Positions 48,407-60,142 of a stretch of 64,000 nucleotides of DNA are shown in pieces. The notes below the pieces were generated by a model. That model ran no database searches. It was not told where the DNA came from and saw only the letters and a list, made by a program, of their open reading frames with translations. A program made the position numbers and the translations under genes. Source of the stretch: Dactylellina haptotyla (lineage: Eukaryota > Ascomycota > Orbiliomycetes > Orbiliales > Orbiliaceae); NCBI GenBank assembly GCA_031310005.1, contig CM062381.1:3038001-3102000 (forward strand). Reading direction: 5' to 3'. Position 1 is the first letter of the stretch; each line of letters starts with the position of its first letter.

Positions 48407-48878
48407 ATATTTCGAACACTGAGTATCATATTGGCAAAGCACTCTCCTAGCAAGTGAACCAAGTCGCCTGATTTCTGAATTGATTTTATTCTGCCTAGGA
48501 AAAATGATGGATTCCTACTTCTAGGCATCTAAATGCAAAATTATCATTGACGAATATGCGCGAATAGCAAGAGAAGAGAAAATCATTTTCATTCCGACAT
48601 TACATTGTGATACCCAATATAACAACTCCCAGCTGAACAATACCAAGAGCGAAAAACTCCAGATTGGCGCAACTTCTATTAGCTATTCGCACTATAAATA
48701 CATTGGATGTACCCGCGCGTACACAATTCCACCGATGTGACACAAAGCAATGCGATGCAATGCAAGATCAACTGGTTGCCTAGCGCAGGTCCAGCAGCAC
48801 GTGTCATTCGTCAACGTAAACGAATTCCAGGTTTCGCAGATCCGCGTGCAAGATCTGTACCTCTCAATCCACTCGGGC

Positions 48879-50046
48879 TTAGCGATACGCCGCAAGAGCC
48901 TCATTGTCCCAACTATGAGACATTCGTTAGCAGCCTACCTCAGTAGTCAATCACCAGAAAAATAAATACGAAACTTACTGCAAATACTTTCCACTCAGTC
49001 CTTTTTCTAATTTCAGAGAAAGGTTTCCGAGGACAGATCCTACTGTGTCCTGTATCCGAGCATGATGTATTAGAATTTCGGCAGCACTTCAAGCCATACT
49101 TTGGAGACTTACGGGTGAAACTAGTATTCCATTCTCCTTTAATCCCATAAACATCGAATGTTCTTGAGAAGTCATAGTTTTACCATGACCTTGCCGTATG
49201 TCCTTTTGCATGTCGGTATCCACCACGCCAGGTGCGATGGATATTGTGGTTATTTCAGGCTCTTCGTGGGCCAATGTGAATGCCAGGTGGTTCAGCGCAG
49301 CCTTGCTTGATCCGTATGCGCTCCAGCCGTTCTGTGTACATGTACATAGATAGTTAGTTTCATTATTCCCATCAGCGGTTTCTTATATCTACGGAGTGGT
49401 AGAAACGATTCGGGGGGAAATATTGGAACGAAAGAAATGGGTGGTACATACAAACGCTATTTCAGTCGCACTAGAGCTGACCATGACAACTCTACCCTTA
49501 GATTTCCGTAATTCAGGGAGAGCAGCTTTGATCATCTCCACATTCGAGAAGAGGTTCACTCGATATACGAGATCCCAGCTCTCGAGCCGAGCATCCTCCA
49601 TTTTCGCTACAGGATCCAGAATCCCGTGGTTGAGCAATAGCGAATCGATACGGCCCCATTTCGCAACTGCTACGTCTATGATCGCACTAGGAATTTGTGT
49701 TTTTAATTCGCCAAACGGTGCCGAGAAATCTAACGAAACCACTTCGAGGTTGTCGTGTGCTTCAGCCAAAGCCTCGAGGGGCGTGATATCGCGCGAAACG
49801 GCGAGGATATTTGGTGGGTTCGGTAGCGCTAGCAAGTGGTTGAGTACACCCTTTCCAATGCCTTAACAGTGATTATACTTAAATTAGTCGCCTTGAACTT
49901 TATCTAGATCTATAGAGATAATATATAGAGTGGGTATAGATGTATAATTAAAATCGAAACAAGCGAGTTGGCTTTTATTAGTCAAAGAAAACTTTGATCA
50001 TACCTCGCCCCGCACCAGTTAATATAACAACGGGAGTTTCGGCCAT
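48879..50046 (-). CDS. Short-chain dehydrogenase/reductase
   Basis: Five exons, 50046-50004, 49861-49452, 49331-49113, 49049-48979 and 48912-48879, give 258 residues with matching phases. The Rossmann nucleotide motif TGAGRGIG (residues 10-17) is rebuilt by the first splice. The catalytic set is a serine in VVMVSSSA (about 143-145), Y157 and K161 in YGSSK, joined by the third-exon acceptor; LNHG replaces the common NNAG. The PG motif follows in ISIAPGVVDTDMQ. It resembles yeast Irc24-type (benzil reductase-like) enzymes, which use NADPH to reduce carbonyls; the true substrate is unknown. The neighbouring stretch upstream is gene-poor. Confidence 0.87.
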
Positions 50047-53000
50047 TATACAAAATTTGCTATTATGATAATATGAGTGCATTAGCCCAATGTCTACCGT
50101 AGCTTTCATTGGTTGGCCAAGCCAAATCTTTCCGGCAATTATTCTCGCACCTGCAAAAGTCTTCTGATACAGAAAGGAGTTAGAATAAATCGAAGGTTCG
50201 ACGAAAATATTAAAATATCCAAGGAAGAGATGTTATGCAAGAATGCAAAAAAGAGACGAATAAGAGAAGGGACAGGAGAGATTTTTGTATCCTTTGGCTC
50301 CTGGTTCCCAGAGTGGGGCTTAAAGTGATCTTCCTCGACAGCTTAACCGACCTGTCTCGTCTCGACACATCTCCCTTCTAACATGTCCAATTCAACAAGG
50401 GATGAATGGCGAGAGCGGTTAGCTTCGCGCTCATGCATTGAAAACCCGTGGATAGGAACCAAGATGGTGGGATTTTGCTGTGCCAATACCCGGATACATT
50501 TTTACGAGCATTTGAAACGGTAACCAACCGAGATGGCTGCAGCTCCTAGCCACTGCAAACCGGCTGGTCTGATGTTGACGTGTACGCGTCAAAATTTTAA
50601 AATGCTATTGAGAATATCATGATAATAGGATTTCCTGGACGATGAGCAATTAATCTCCCCTTTCGGCTATCCATTTCCGTTGAAACTATAGTCATTTACT
50701 TTTATTCTCCATCGACTAGGCGTTTTTAAGACTTTATGTGATATCGCGAATTCGCTAATCACACTCTCAAGCTCAAGCTCTCAAATTGTTTGTCACATAG
50801 CTCCCTGATCTAACTAATTCAAGTTTCATAATATAGATCAGCCAGTTAAAATACTCAATTGAGAAAGTTTGCCAACTGTGAAAACTTGCGAACGAGATGG
50901 GCATATGCTAGTGATTGGATCCTATTGCATCCTCTTCATATCACGACAAGAAAAATTACCGTCTGTGTTGCATGTTCGAAGGTGTGGTCCGGACTGGGAT
51001 TCGTCGGCTGAGCGTTTTCAAGATATTCCAACTAGAATAAATTGTATCCCTGACGCAGTACCTGAGACCCATCTCAGGGCCTAGTCGCAACCTTTCATTG
51101 GACGGTGGCACACTGCTAAATCCACATCTCACGGATTACTCAACCCGCGAGGGTTTGGTTTGCTAGGCAGGAAATATAGGCTTCACGAATAGTACAACTA
51201 AGCTATTACTATTGCAGAAGATCTAGAAAAAGTCTAAAATCTCGCGAAGATGCAACGGCAAGTTTAGTTATCAAGCTAGGAGGAAATAAATCTTGTGACA
51301 CCTACACCCGTTGCCGTTCCGATCTAATCTATCCGAACTCCGGACTCAGGCAGGGACGCTATGGAGAACAACCGCTGGTGGCTTGGTGGATTCATGCAAT
51401 ATTTAGTTTGTTACAATTTTCTTTTTTTTCTTTCGATGGCTTTAGCCAAATATCAAACTTGGTATCGATAAGACCGGACTGCTATAAGCCTTACCCGTCA
51501 GGATAGCTAACAGCCCGCTCCTTAATTTGTACATCCTTGGTTGGCGCCGATCTATTAACAGCGTGTACTTCGGTTATTCGGTTACGATGGCGGCACGGGT
51601 AATACTCGGCCGACGCTTTCGTGTATAATGCTCATGATCTGACGCTCAATTGCAATTTCCGTTGGTGCATCAGGAGTTAGACTCCCTGTTCGACTGATTG
51701 ACCAATGTTATATTTGTTTCCAGGGAGCCCCCAAAATCTCTTCCAGTTATTTAAACGGATATCAACTAGTCAAGGCATCCTTCGCAGAATTATTTTCTTA
51801 ACCCATTAATGCAATTCTTTCAGGCAGCCCCTTATAAAGCAATATGATCCTCTTGGTCAGCCAAAACGACTTACGGAGATCTCAATCCGAAGAATGATTT
51901 GTTTCCATACGATAACTCACTGGATAAACCTGCTGTCGAATCCTATTTTCCACCCTCGATTTTCTCACTAGAAAACAGACCTACAGATTTTCGAAAATTC
52001 CGAATGATTGCATTGACATATGCAAATGTCACGGTTCCAACACCATACTATTGGGGATGTTGGAAGGGACCCGACAGTTTGGATGTGGATAAAACGGGAC
52101 AATTAATACCTCTAACACTACTTGGCAGTGTGGCATTCAAATAGAATCCATGGCCTTGGATCCTGCATTACTGTTATGAAGACTGGGGCCGGCGTTTTAG
52201 GCGCAGCAATATGTCTCAAAGTTTTCTCCTAATTCCAACTCCGAACACGGAGTTGAGAGTGAAGCTTGTCAGAATGGCAAACATTTCGTTCCCTCAATGG
52301 CTAAAGGCAACCTTTATATCAATCCTTCCAAAATTCCGCACAATTTGGTGGCTGGTTGTTCCTTGTAGACATTCTTTCAACATCGATGTCAATCCAACCG
52401 GAACCCCTTTCGAATCCTGTCCTTCTCTTAGCAGGTCTGCGAAGATTCAAGTCCTCCAAATTATCCGTCTTGCAATAAACTTGACCGGCTGAAAAGTGCT
52501 ATTAAACACGTGGTTGTGCGTATGCGCATGTTTGATGCTTCGCACATGGCAGCTTATTCAAAAACTTCCCATTCAATCTTAACCTTAAATCCGCGATTCT
52601 AACGATTGCGTTTTCTCTTAAGTTATCCAGTCAATCCCGGGCACTGGAAAAGAGCGTAATATTGTAAGAGCGACTTGACAAATGTCAATCATTGTCATCG
52701 CTAAGATCCTATTTCTAATGATTTAAGAGTTATCTCTGAACTATTTCAAAATTATAGTTAGTATATTGTTGGAGAAACCAAGATTTTCTCATCACGTAGG
52801 TCGGTTTAAGTTTATACCCACCTCTATAGCTATGATCTCATTCCCAACCTCTACGAAGCATCTCTTCGTGTGATAATTCACAGTTTTAACGCCCCAGTTT
52901 GGCCACCCTACCTCGGACAAATTATCCAGACTCGACTGGTTCATTTTGCCCATAGCAATTCTAACGTCCAAACTGTGTAACTCCAACCTTCTCAAAAGAT

Positions 53001-56000
53001 AATTTCGCCCTTTTCGATAATTTGAGTTATCTATCGATAACGGACAATTGACCCAGAGAAATTTTCCTCCACAAGAAGAAAAATACTAACCGCTCTAGAA
53101 CAATAGAACTTTGGGTCCAATATCCGCGATACAGTATACCTTGGTAAAGGCATGTGTCAAAAGGCCTCAAGATAGAAAAGTCAATGCTTGATGCATAGGG
53201 AAGGGATGCATTGAGACTCATGGTAACACAAACAAAAGAGTGCGGCAATTATGGGTACAAATACGAGCTAAAACCCCAGCCGCCCGGAATGCATTGCATT
53301 TAATAATGGGAAAATTCTCAAAAGCTTATGTGTAGGAGAAGGGTGAGCTGTCGGCATATCAAGTAATGGCGGAGAACCATGTCGTCGGTTCTATATCTCT
53401 CAAACTTGATTTATTGACAATTGATTGTCGCGGAATATATTCAAACGTTATCATACTATCTTCCTCTATGATTCTTAGCCGAGGTGCCTTGACCATAGTG
53501 GGGTCGGAATCCTATAATTCTGATGTCTGTATGATATTAAAGCCGCCTAAAGATGCTATCTGGCTGCAGCGACTATACTTGGCATTGGTTTATAGATGTT
53601 TTATACAATTATAGATTGGAGAATTACAGTACACTACATGGTACGAACCAAGAAGCAAGGATAACAATATTAGCGTATTAGCTACTTTAGAGAATGTGTC
53701 TGTTCAACCATTGAAACCGTCAAAATAACATCAGACACTGACGACGCATATGCCAATCGGTTCACCGAGGAAAGATCAACTTCACCAACGGCTTCCAAGC
53801 TGTTCCAACATTCCCGTGTTGTTACGCTATAACCTTCCTATTTTATATTGTGTTAGCATCATGTGGTCAAGTAAATCCGTGCATTTGCATACTCGTGATG
53901 CATAACGACGAGATGTTAACAATCGCCGAGAATTCAGATGATAGATAAGTTGCAGTTGGAATGATGAAAAGATGCCTCGGATCCGAGGAATAAATAGACC
54001 TTTCCTCGGGAATCGATAATAGACTCCCCCTGTGCGTCCCCACTCCCCGATCCCCATGCCCCGTGGAACTCGCAACCTCATCTCCCAGAGCCGACCCCGG
54101 CGCAGAATAACGTCCAGCCAACCCCCTCCCTTGTCTGTCGTCCCCGCACCAGCCCTGCCGATCATAGCTTTGAAGATGCGAAGCTGAGGCGGCGGGCGAA
54201 CTCGAAACTTGGACCTGTCAATGGTCCCAGGCGTGGCATCTCGCAGCTAATTCGACATCATCCCGATCCCTACCACGAAACAATAGGTGATATGATGCTC
54301 CACTTGTTCCAATTCACAGATCACCACTGCATTCATACCACCAGATTCACACACCCACCAACCCATCCCAGAGCTCGAATGTGACAATTTTGCTTATCCA
54401 TTTCTTATCGAGTAAAGTCCTAACCTGATAACATGTTCTCTAGCGCGCCCAACTTTCACAACAGCTTCCCACTTACTCGCCTGCCATCCATCCTTTCTTA
54501 TCGGAGCTATCGGCCGGCAGGCAGAAAGGCAGTAGTCGCATCGGGTGTTTTTCTTTTAGCGTAGAAAAAAAGATACATTTGGTGGCGCCTCGGCTCTTGA
54601 TATCATGTCTACATCATAACCGGAGTTTCGATTATCAAATCGTCTTTTTATCGCCGCACATCAAAGTCCCATAGGAGTAGGTGATACACGAGTTCGGCCA
54701 GTCGGCCAGCCTGCGAATAAGTTTAAGATACCTGCAGGGAAAATAACAGCTAGAAATGGCTATCTGCAAATCATCGGGTAACAGAATGAAGCAGGTCCCA
54801 AAATGTGACCTAGAATTCGTTCTCTCTATCTTAACTTCTTCGCGGGATCGAAAGCTTTATCGATTCATTTTAAGCTTGGCGAACGATATTCCCATTCCAG
54901 AGAATGTAGCTCTCCCACCCTCTTCGGCTAACATTGACCTACCTGGCGAATACCTACGTTGCTTAAGTAAGCTATCCTGGCTATCCGAATGACTTGTCGA
55001 CCAAACCTGAGAAGCAAAAAAGAAAACGGCTGTCGAAGAACTCCGCCGGCGCAGTAAGTAGCAGCTTCGAAACTGGAAAACCTCCGTTTGACGAAACGAC
55101 TTTTTAAACTTCTCAACAAAAATCGAAATTGTTGGGGATGGAGAGAAAGTCGACCGATTTCCTGTGTTTTCAACTTTTTCTTTTTGGCCGCCATCTGCCT
55201 CAAAATGAACAAATCATCACTTAGGAAATGATCACGAGACTACCCTAAAAAAACCAAAAAAACTCTCTTTGGCGAATCCTTCCTACTGGTTCTACCCCAG
55301 AACCCTGTGACGTACAGCGTGATTGCACAGCATGCGGCCTTTATGTGGAAGCTTCTCCAGCCTTGAGGCATAGTAAAACCCGTTATACCGCGGAGACCCC
55401 TCATCTTGAATCACGTCTTTGGGGGTATCAATCAATATACGTAATGCCGGTGTTCGGTTGCACCTCGCTGGCTGCCGAATTCGCACTTGTGCAGCAGGAG
55501 TAAACGAGAAACGAGAGAGCAAGCACATTCTCTGTACCTTTTAGGCTCCTTTGTTTTTTGTGTTTGCAGGGTCAAAGGGAACGTACTTCGGCGGGTTTTT
55601 TAAAAAAACTGCTACTGTCAGGGACCGAAATTTCCTTCGTATTTTCGTGTCTCACGGAACATCGAACAAACTGTGATTTAATCCGTGTGGGGGTGAACGA
55701 ATTGCCAGGCTGTCACTAAAAACACGGAGAAATCGGGGTCAAGATATTTCTGTAAAAAATCACGAAAAGGAGCGAAAAGAGAGGATAAAAATAAAGTATA
55801 TTAATTCTTGTAAAATTTTCGCAAGGGACAAGTCCGAGAGTTGAAAAGCAAAAGTCTGGGGAGCATCCGCACTGGCCTTGTCCGCGGACAGGGGATGAGG
55901 CAACCTGAACCAGCTTTCCCCATATTATCAAAATAGACAGGAAAATACTCGAGCCACTTACGTGAAAGGAAGCTCAGCAGTACCTTTTTACCCCAGATTT

Positions 56001-57134
56001 TCAAAGACCCCAGAGCCTTGCCATTGCCATCCTTTGCCGAGACCGCGCGACGGGTAATCCCTCTTGCTGTTCTCATTCGAGGCGTGAATTCGATGCCTTG
56101 TAACTGCGGAGTATGCGAATTGTGGAGTAAATAAGAGAAAATCCGTTGAGTATGACAGAGGTGACTTTCCCCTTAGACAATTTCAAGCTGTTGAAACCGA
56201 GGCTCGTATGATAATCCCCATGTAGACAATTTATTCTTTTCTTTCATATTTCGTGTTCCATTTTGTTGCTACTTTCATTTGATTCTAGTGTATATTATAC
56301 AAGGGGTGTTTTTTTTGTGCGAAAACCGAAAGAAAATTTGCCTTCCCTCTTTTTGTCCATTTCCAGTTTCCCCGGTCTAAAACGTAAAGCAGATTTTCAA
56401 AGCGAATAATTCTTGGGGAAAAGAAATGAAGAAGGCACCCATAGGGAGCAGTCATGCCATCGAGAAGGAAAAAATAAAGCCGGGCAGACTGATAGAAGAG
56501 TTGAAGGGACTGGTAAGAATTGTAACAATCGAACAGAGATTAAAAACGCCTGTAAGGGTATGTGCCAGGGCAGAAGCCTTAGAAGGAAAGAAATGAACAC
56601 ATGCCTCCTTTCTCAGAAAGGCCCTTGTACAAGTAAACATGTAATAAGGAAGGACGAGGAAGGAGGGAATTAGGATACAGTGGACGAAATTAGTAAAGTA
56701 TACAGGTTCGAAAGAACAGTAGAATATCAAAAAAAGGAATTCGTCGCGGCTTTGCAACGAGCGCTGTGTCAGGAGTAGATATATTAATACAGTGCTAGGA
56801 ATGTTAGAGAAGAAAGAAAAACATTAAGCAAAAGGGCTTTTCATACTCATGAACACGTGCAGTATTCGTGGATTTATTTTGAGACCTTTGCATCGACAAG
56901 AGCGGGAAAATAATAAAGAGTAAAGGCGCGTATAAACATAGATAAGAATAAAGAAAAAAACATCAACCAAACGGCCAGCCCAGAAACGCGCCACGCCAGT
57001 CAACGCCATTGCGATTTGCAAGCAGTAAAAAATAATAGAAATTGAAAACGTGTCATTTGTTGCGATGTGTCGTAATGATAGAAAGCCGAGTGAAAATCGG
57101 AATGAATACTAGGCTATTTCGCGTCGGTACGGTA
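50047..57134. other. 7.1 kb gene-poor region
   Basis: No gene here meets the standard used elsewhere. Frames such as 53366-53614 (+), 53827-54165 (-) and 54756-54992 (+) start with ATG but are short and unlike known families. Two stretches, 51848-52144 (+) and 52790-53248 (-), have protein-like composition but cannot be extended by in-frame splicing, so they may be relics. No transposase, reverse transcriptase, tRNA or rRNA was recognised. Confidence 0.45.
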
Positions 57135-58857
57135 CTATCGTCGACCTGCCCAGCCAACGTTCCAAAAAACGTGAGCAATATCACGGGCGGTGTTCACTGC
57201 ATCTACGGCTCGTCCGAAAATGCCCTCATTACCGCTAGGAGGAGTTGGTGGGCATTCGGGAAATCCGCCATACTCTTCGTCCGGGTCACCAAAACGACCG
57301 CGGTTCAGAGAAACGCTGTCTTTTCGGTTGGTCCATTTGGGCTCCCATTCGATAGGATCGTCGTCTTCGTCCTCGTTAAACATGAAGGCGTTGCCAGATC
57401 CAGGGTTAAGTTTTGAGGAACTCGAGGGACTCGCACCGAAAAGGAGAGCTGATAGATTGTTGCTCGAAGTCGACTGCTTCAGTTCTGACGGTTCTACCTC
57501 GGCTTTCAGTGTTGTTGCGGGAAGCTTTTGGATAGTCTGTGGTTCCGAGATGCTGCTCCTAGAGTTTTGGCGTCCTCCATTCTTTGGGCGGCCGCCAGAC
57601 ATGTTGAGGAACAAGCCGCCTTCATCGGAAGAGTCCTCCTCTTCTTCATCGAATAGATCGCCGTCCATTTCTTCATCCTCTTCTTTGGCTTCGACAGCGA
57701 TACATTGCTCCACTCGGTCATTGAAATGAATATGTTTCCTCGAGGATGAAGGTGACTGTACGCCGGACTCCATAACGGATGTGGTTTCACTAGTTCCCTC
57801 ATTCGTTGTAGCCATGTGTGATACAAAAGGATAAGTTGCGTAGTCGGAGACTGCTCGATTTGGCATGACAGGCCTGGATAATCTGTGGTGATTTTGCGAC
57901 TGCTGTGACCTTATCGAAGCAGTGGCTTGCTTCAACAGATTCGAACTGCTAATCGAACGCTGGAGGAGGGCTTCGGACATGCTTCTCTTCTTTAAGATTG
58001 TTTTCTTTGTATTCTTGTGGTGGTGGCAAGGGTTTCGTGGAGCACTCGAGCATCCGGGAGAGACTGGGGAGATCGAGAACGAAGAGCGTTCCGGAGCCGT
58101 TGACAATGGTCCGTACAGCCAAGTTACGTCGTAGTCCTTCATCCTGCATTTTACATCCACGGGGTCAGCAACTAGGCCTATGCGTTAAAATGTTGATTCC
58201 ACAAAATGCATACCAATTAAGTTTTTCGGGAGATACGGTCTTGAGATTGTTCTTCGCCTTCATCCATGTTCTCCAGGAAGCGTTTTCCAGACGAGCTGCG
58301 TTATCGTAAACCTTTCGCTTTCCGATCATATACCTCCAAGAAGCCCATATGTCCTCTTCCTTCCAGTTATGCGACAGGTAATCGACATGTCGAGACGGTT
58401 CCTCCTGGAGGGTGATATCATCGATGGCCGTTACCGGAAGCTCGCTTGTAGTTACGATCTTGGGAATGGTGGTGTTGGTCGGTGAAGCAGGCGGGTCTTC
58501 CTCATCATCGTCACCTATCGACTGTTCCAAATGGATAAATGTGGGCTTGTCGGAATTGGTTGTGTTGTAGTCATCATATGTGGGGAATGAAAATGTATCC
58601 TCTGCCTCGTAGGGATCTATCGAGGACTGGTTGCTAGCTGTATCAAAGTAGGACCCGCAAGAGGATACTGTTGATATCGACGTTAAAGAGTTGCGTGGCG
58701 AATCCGTCGCAGTGGACGGGGCCGACGCCATTCGAGCTTCGAAAGATTCTTGCTTCTGAGGAGGATACGTTAGGTGATCGAAATTTGGAGCGGAGTTGAT
58801 GCGGCGAGGAGAGTAGAACTTGTCGTATGACATTGGAGCGTACTGGACCTCGGCCAT
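57135..58857 (-). CDS. REG1: Reg1-like protein phosphatase 1 regulatory subunit (DUF1752)
   Basis: Exons 58857-58214 and 58143-57135 (70 bp intron) give 550 residues. Reg1-type proteins direct type 1 phosphatase (Glc7) to the Snf1 kinase in glucose repression. Residues about 158-230 hold the DUF1752 (GATA-like N-terminal) signature: DYLSHNWKEEDIWASWRYM, ENASWRTWMKAKNNL and LNW/MKDYDVTWLYGPL joined by the splice. Residues 350-355 (RKHIHF) with the next NDRVEQCIAVE form the PP1-docking stretch seen in Reg1. An acidic run (about 366-390) follows, and the tail has DIAHVFWNVGW. The N-terminal Ser/Thr-rich part is probably disordered. The Snf1 role is inferred from the family. Upstream is more than 5 kb without a confident gene. 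Confidence 0.85.
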
Positions 58858-59101
58858 GGTAGATGGGGGGAGGCGGGAGAGGTAGGAGGAGGCGGAGGGA
58901 GCGATGAGGCAGAGCGACGTTGTCCTTGGAGGAAGTGTTGTCGTTGTTGTTGCCTGTCTGTCCCAGTGGGATCAGCTCCCCAGAGCGAGCACCGGCTCAG
59001 GAAGATGTCCAGCCAGTCAGCAGAAACACCATCAAAGCTCGCTCGTCCAGGCAGTCGGGAAACTGTAGCCAGCGGTCTGGCGATGCTATCTGAGGTTCCT
59101 C

Positions 59102-59142
59102 GTGTGTGAGTGTGGGAGTGTGTGTGCGTCTGTGTGCGTATG
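59102..59142. repeat. GT-rich simple sequence upstream of REG1
   Basis: A 41 bp run of GT with few interruptions, about 245 bp before the REG1 start codon. Confidence 0.8.
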
Positions 59143-60118
59143 TATTTATGTCTCCTGAGAACCAGAAAGTCCACCCCTGGTTTGCCGTGCGTGTTGGTAT
59201 TGTTCGTTCGGTCCCGAGCGCTCTTTCGCGAGAATTCCAGTTACAAGTACAATCCTGGCAAGCGGACTCAAGTGGAAATGACCAAGGGCTGTAGTTACTG
59301 TCGGCGATGTGTTAGAAGTCGAGTGTCTACTCTTTGAACAAGTCAAGTCTAAGATATCCAGAAGCAAAAGATAAGAGCCGCGAGGGGATATATGGTCTGG
59401 AGAGGAAATGTGCGGTGGTAATAATAAATAAATCTAGGGCAGCAGCAAACGAAGAGGGTGTCAAAGGTTCGGGTCTTAAAGGGTTTTCTATTTGGCTATA
59501 TGTTCGGTTCTAATTTTTCTTGTCTGGTTGGGGGGTGGTGTGGAGGGAGAATCTTGACAAAAGGCCGAAGAATGGGTGGATGGATGCTCGGGAACAATTA
59601 TAGAGACTGACCAGACATCAGTACCGGTACGGGTCTGGCAAGGTGCCCACAGACGTTTCGTGGGCCTGGATGCAATAAAATAGCCCTGTGCCTTGTGGCC
59701 CTCCCTCATGGTCCATGGCATTTGGAATGCCTGTTCGCTGCTGCGGAAAAGGAATATGCCTTTTCGTAACCAGAACCCGAGCACGAGTGTCTTGGAAAAA
59801 AAAAAAAAATATCATTCGAGCAAATGGGATTCGAAGGCTTACGCCGCTCCTTAACCCTTTTCTGATCATAGCTGCTTGTTTCTCCATTTCTTTCTGGTAA
59901 TAGTTGCTTTTGGAGAGCAGAATAGATATTCGGGGTCTCCAGACTAGGGAAAACAGGAGATGTTGCCATTGGCACTAGAGGCAAAGCTAGCATCGAGTCT
60001 AACAAAAGTCAGACCCGCTATTTGTTTCGCGATGAGCCTTTTAATTGCGGGTTAAGACTTCAAAGATGAAAGGTCAATGCCAATTCTCGCAAGCGAGGGA
60101 AAATTATACGGTATTTCC

Positions 60119-60142
60119 CTCTCTCTCTCTCTCTCTCTCTCT
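60119..60142. repeat. (CT)12 microsatellite
   Basis: Twelve perfect CT units in a region without a confident gene. Confidence 0.9.

Larger units (their letters stand above)
47851..48878. other. Spacer with possible LTR remnants
   Basis: Between the Gag-like ORF and the SDR gene. It holds two LTR-like segments and a tandem repeat, listed separately. No coding gene seen. Confidence 0.45.
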
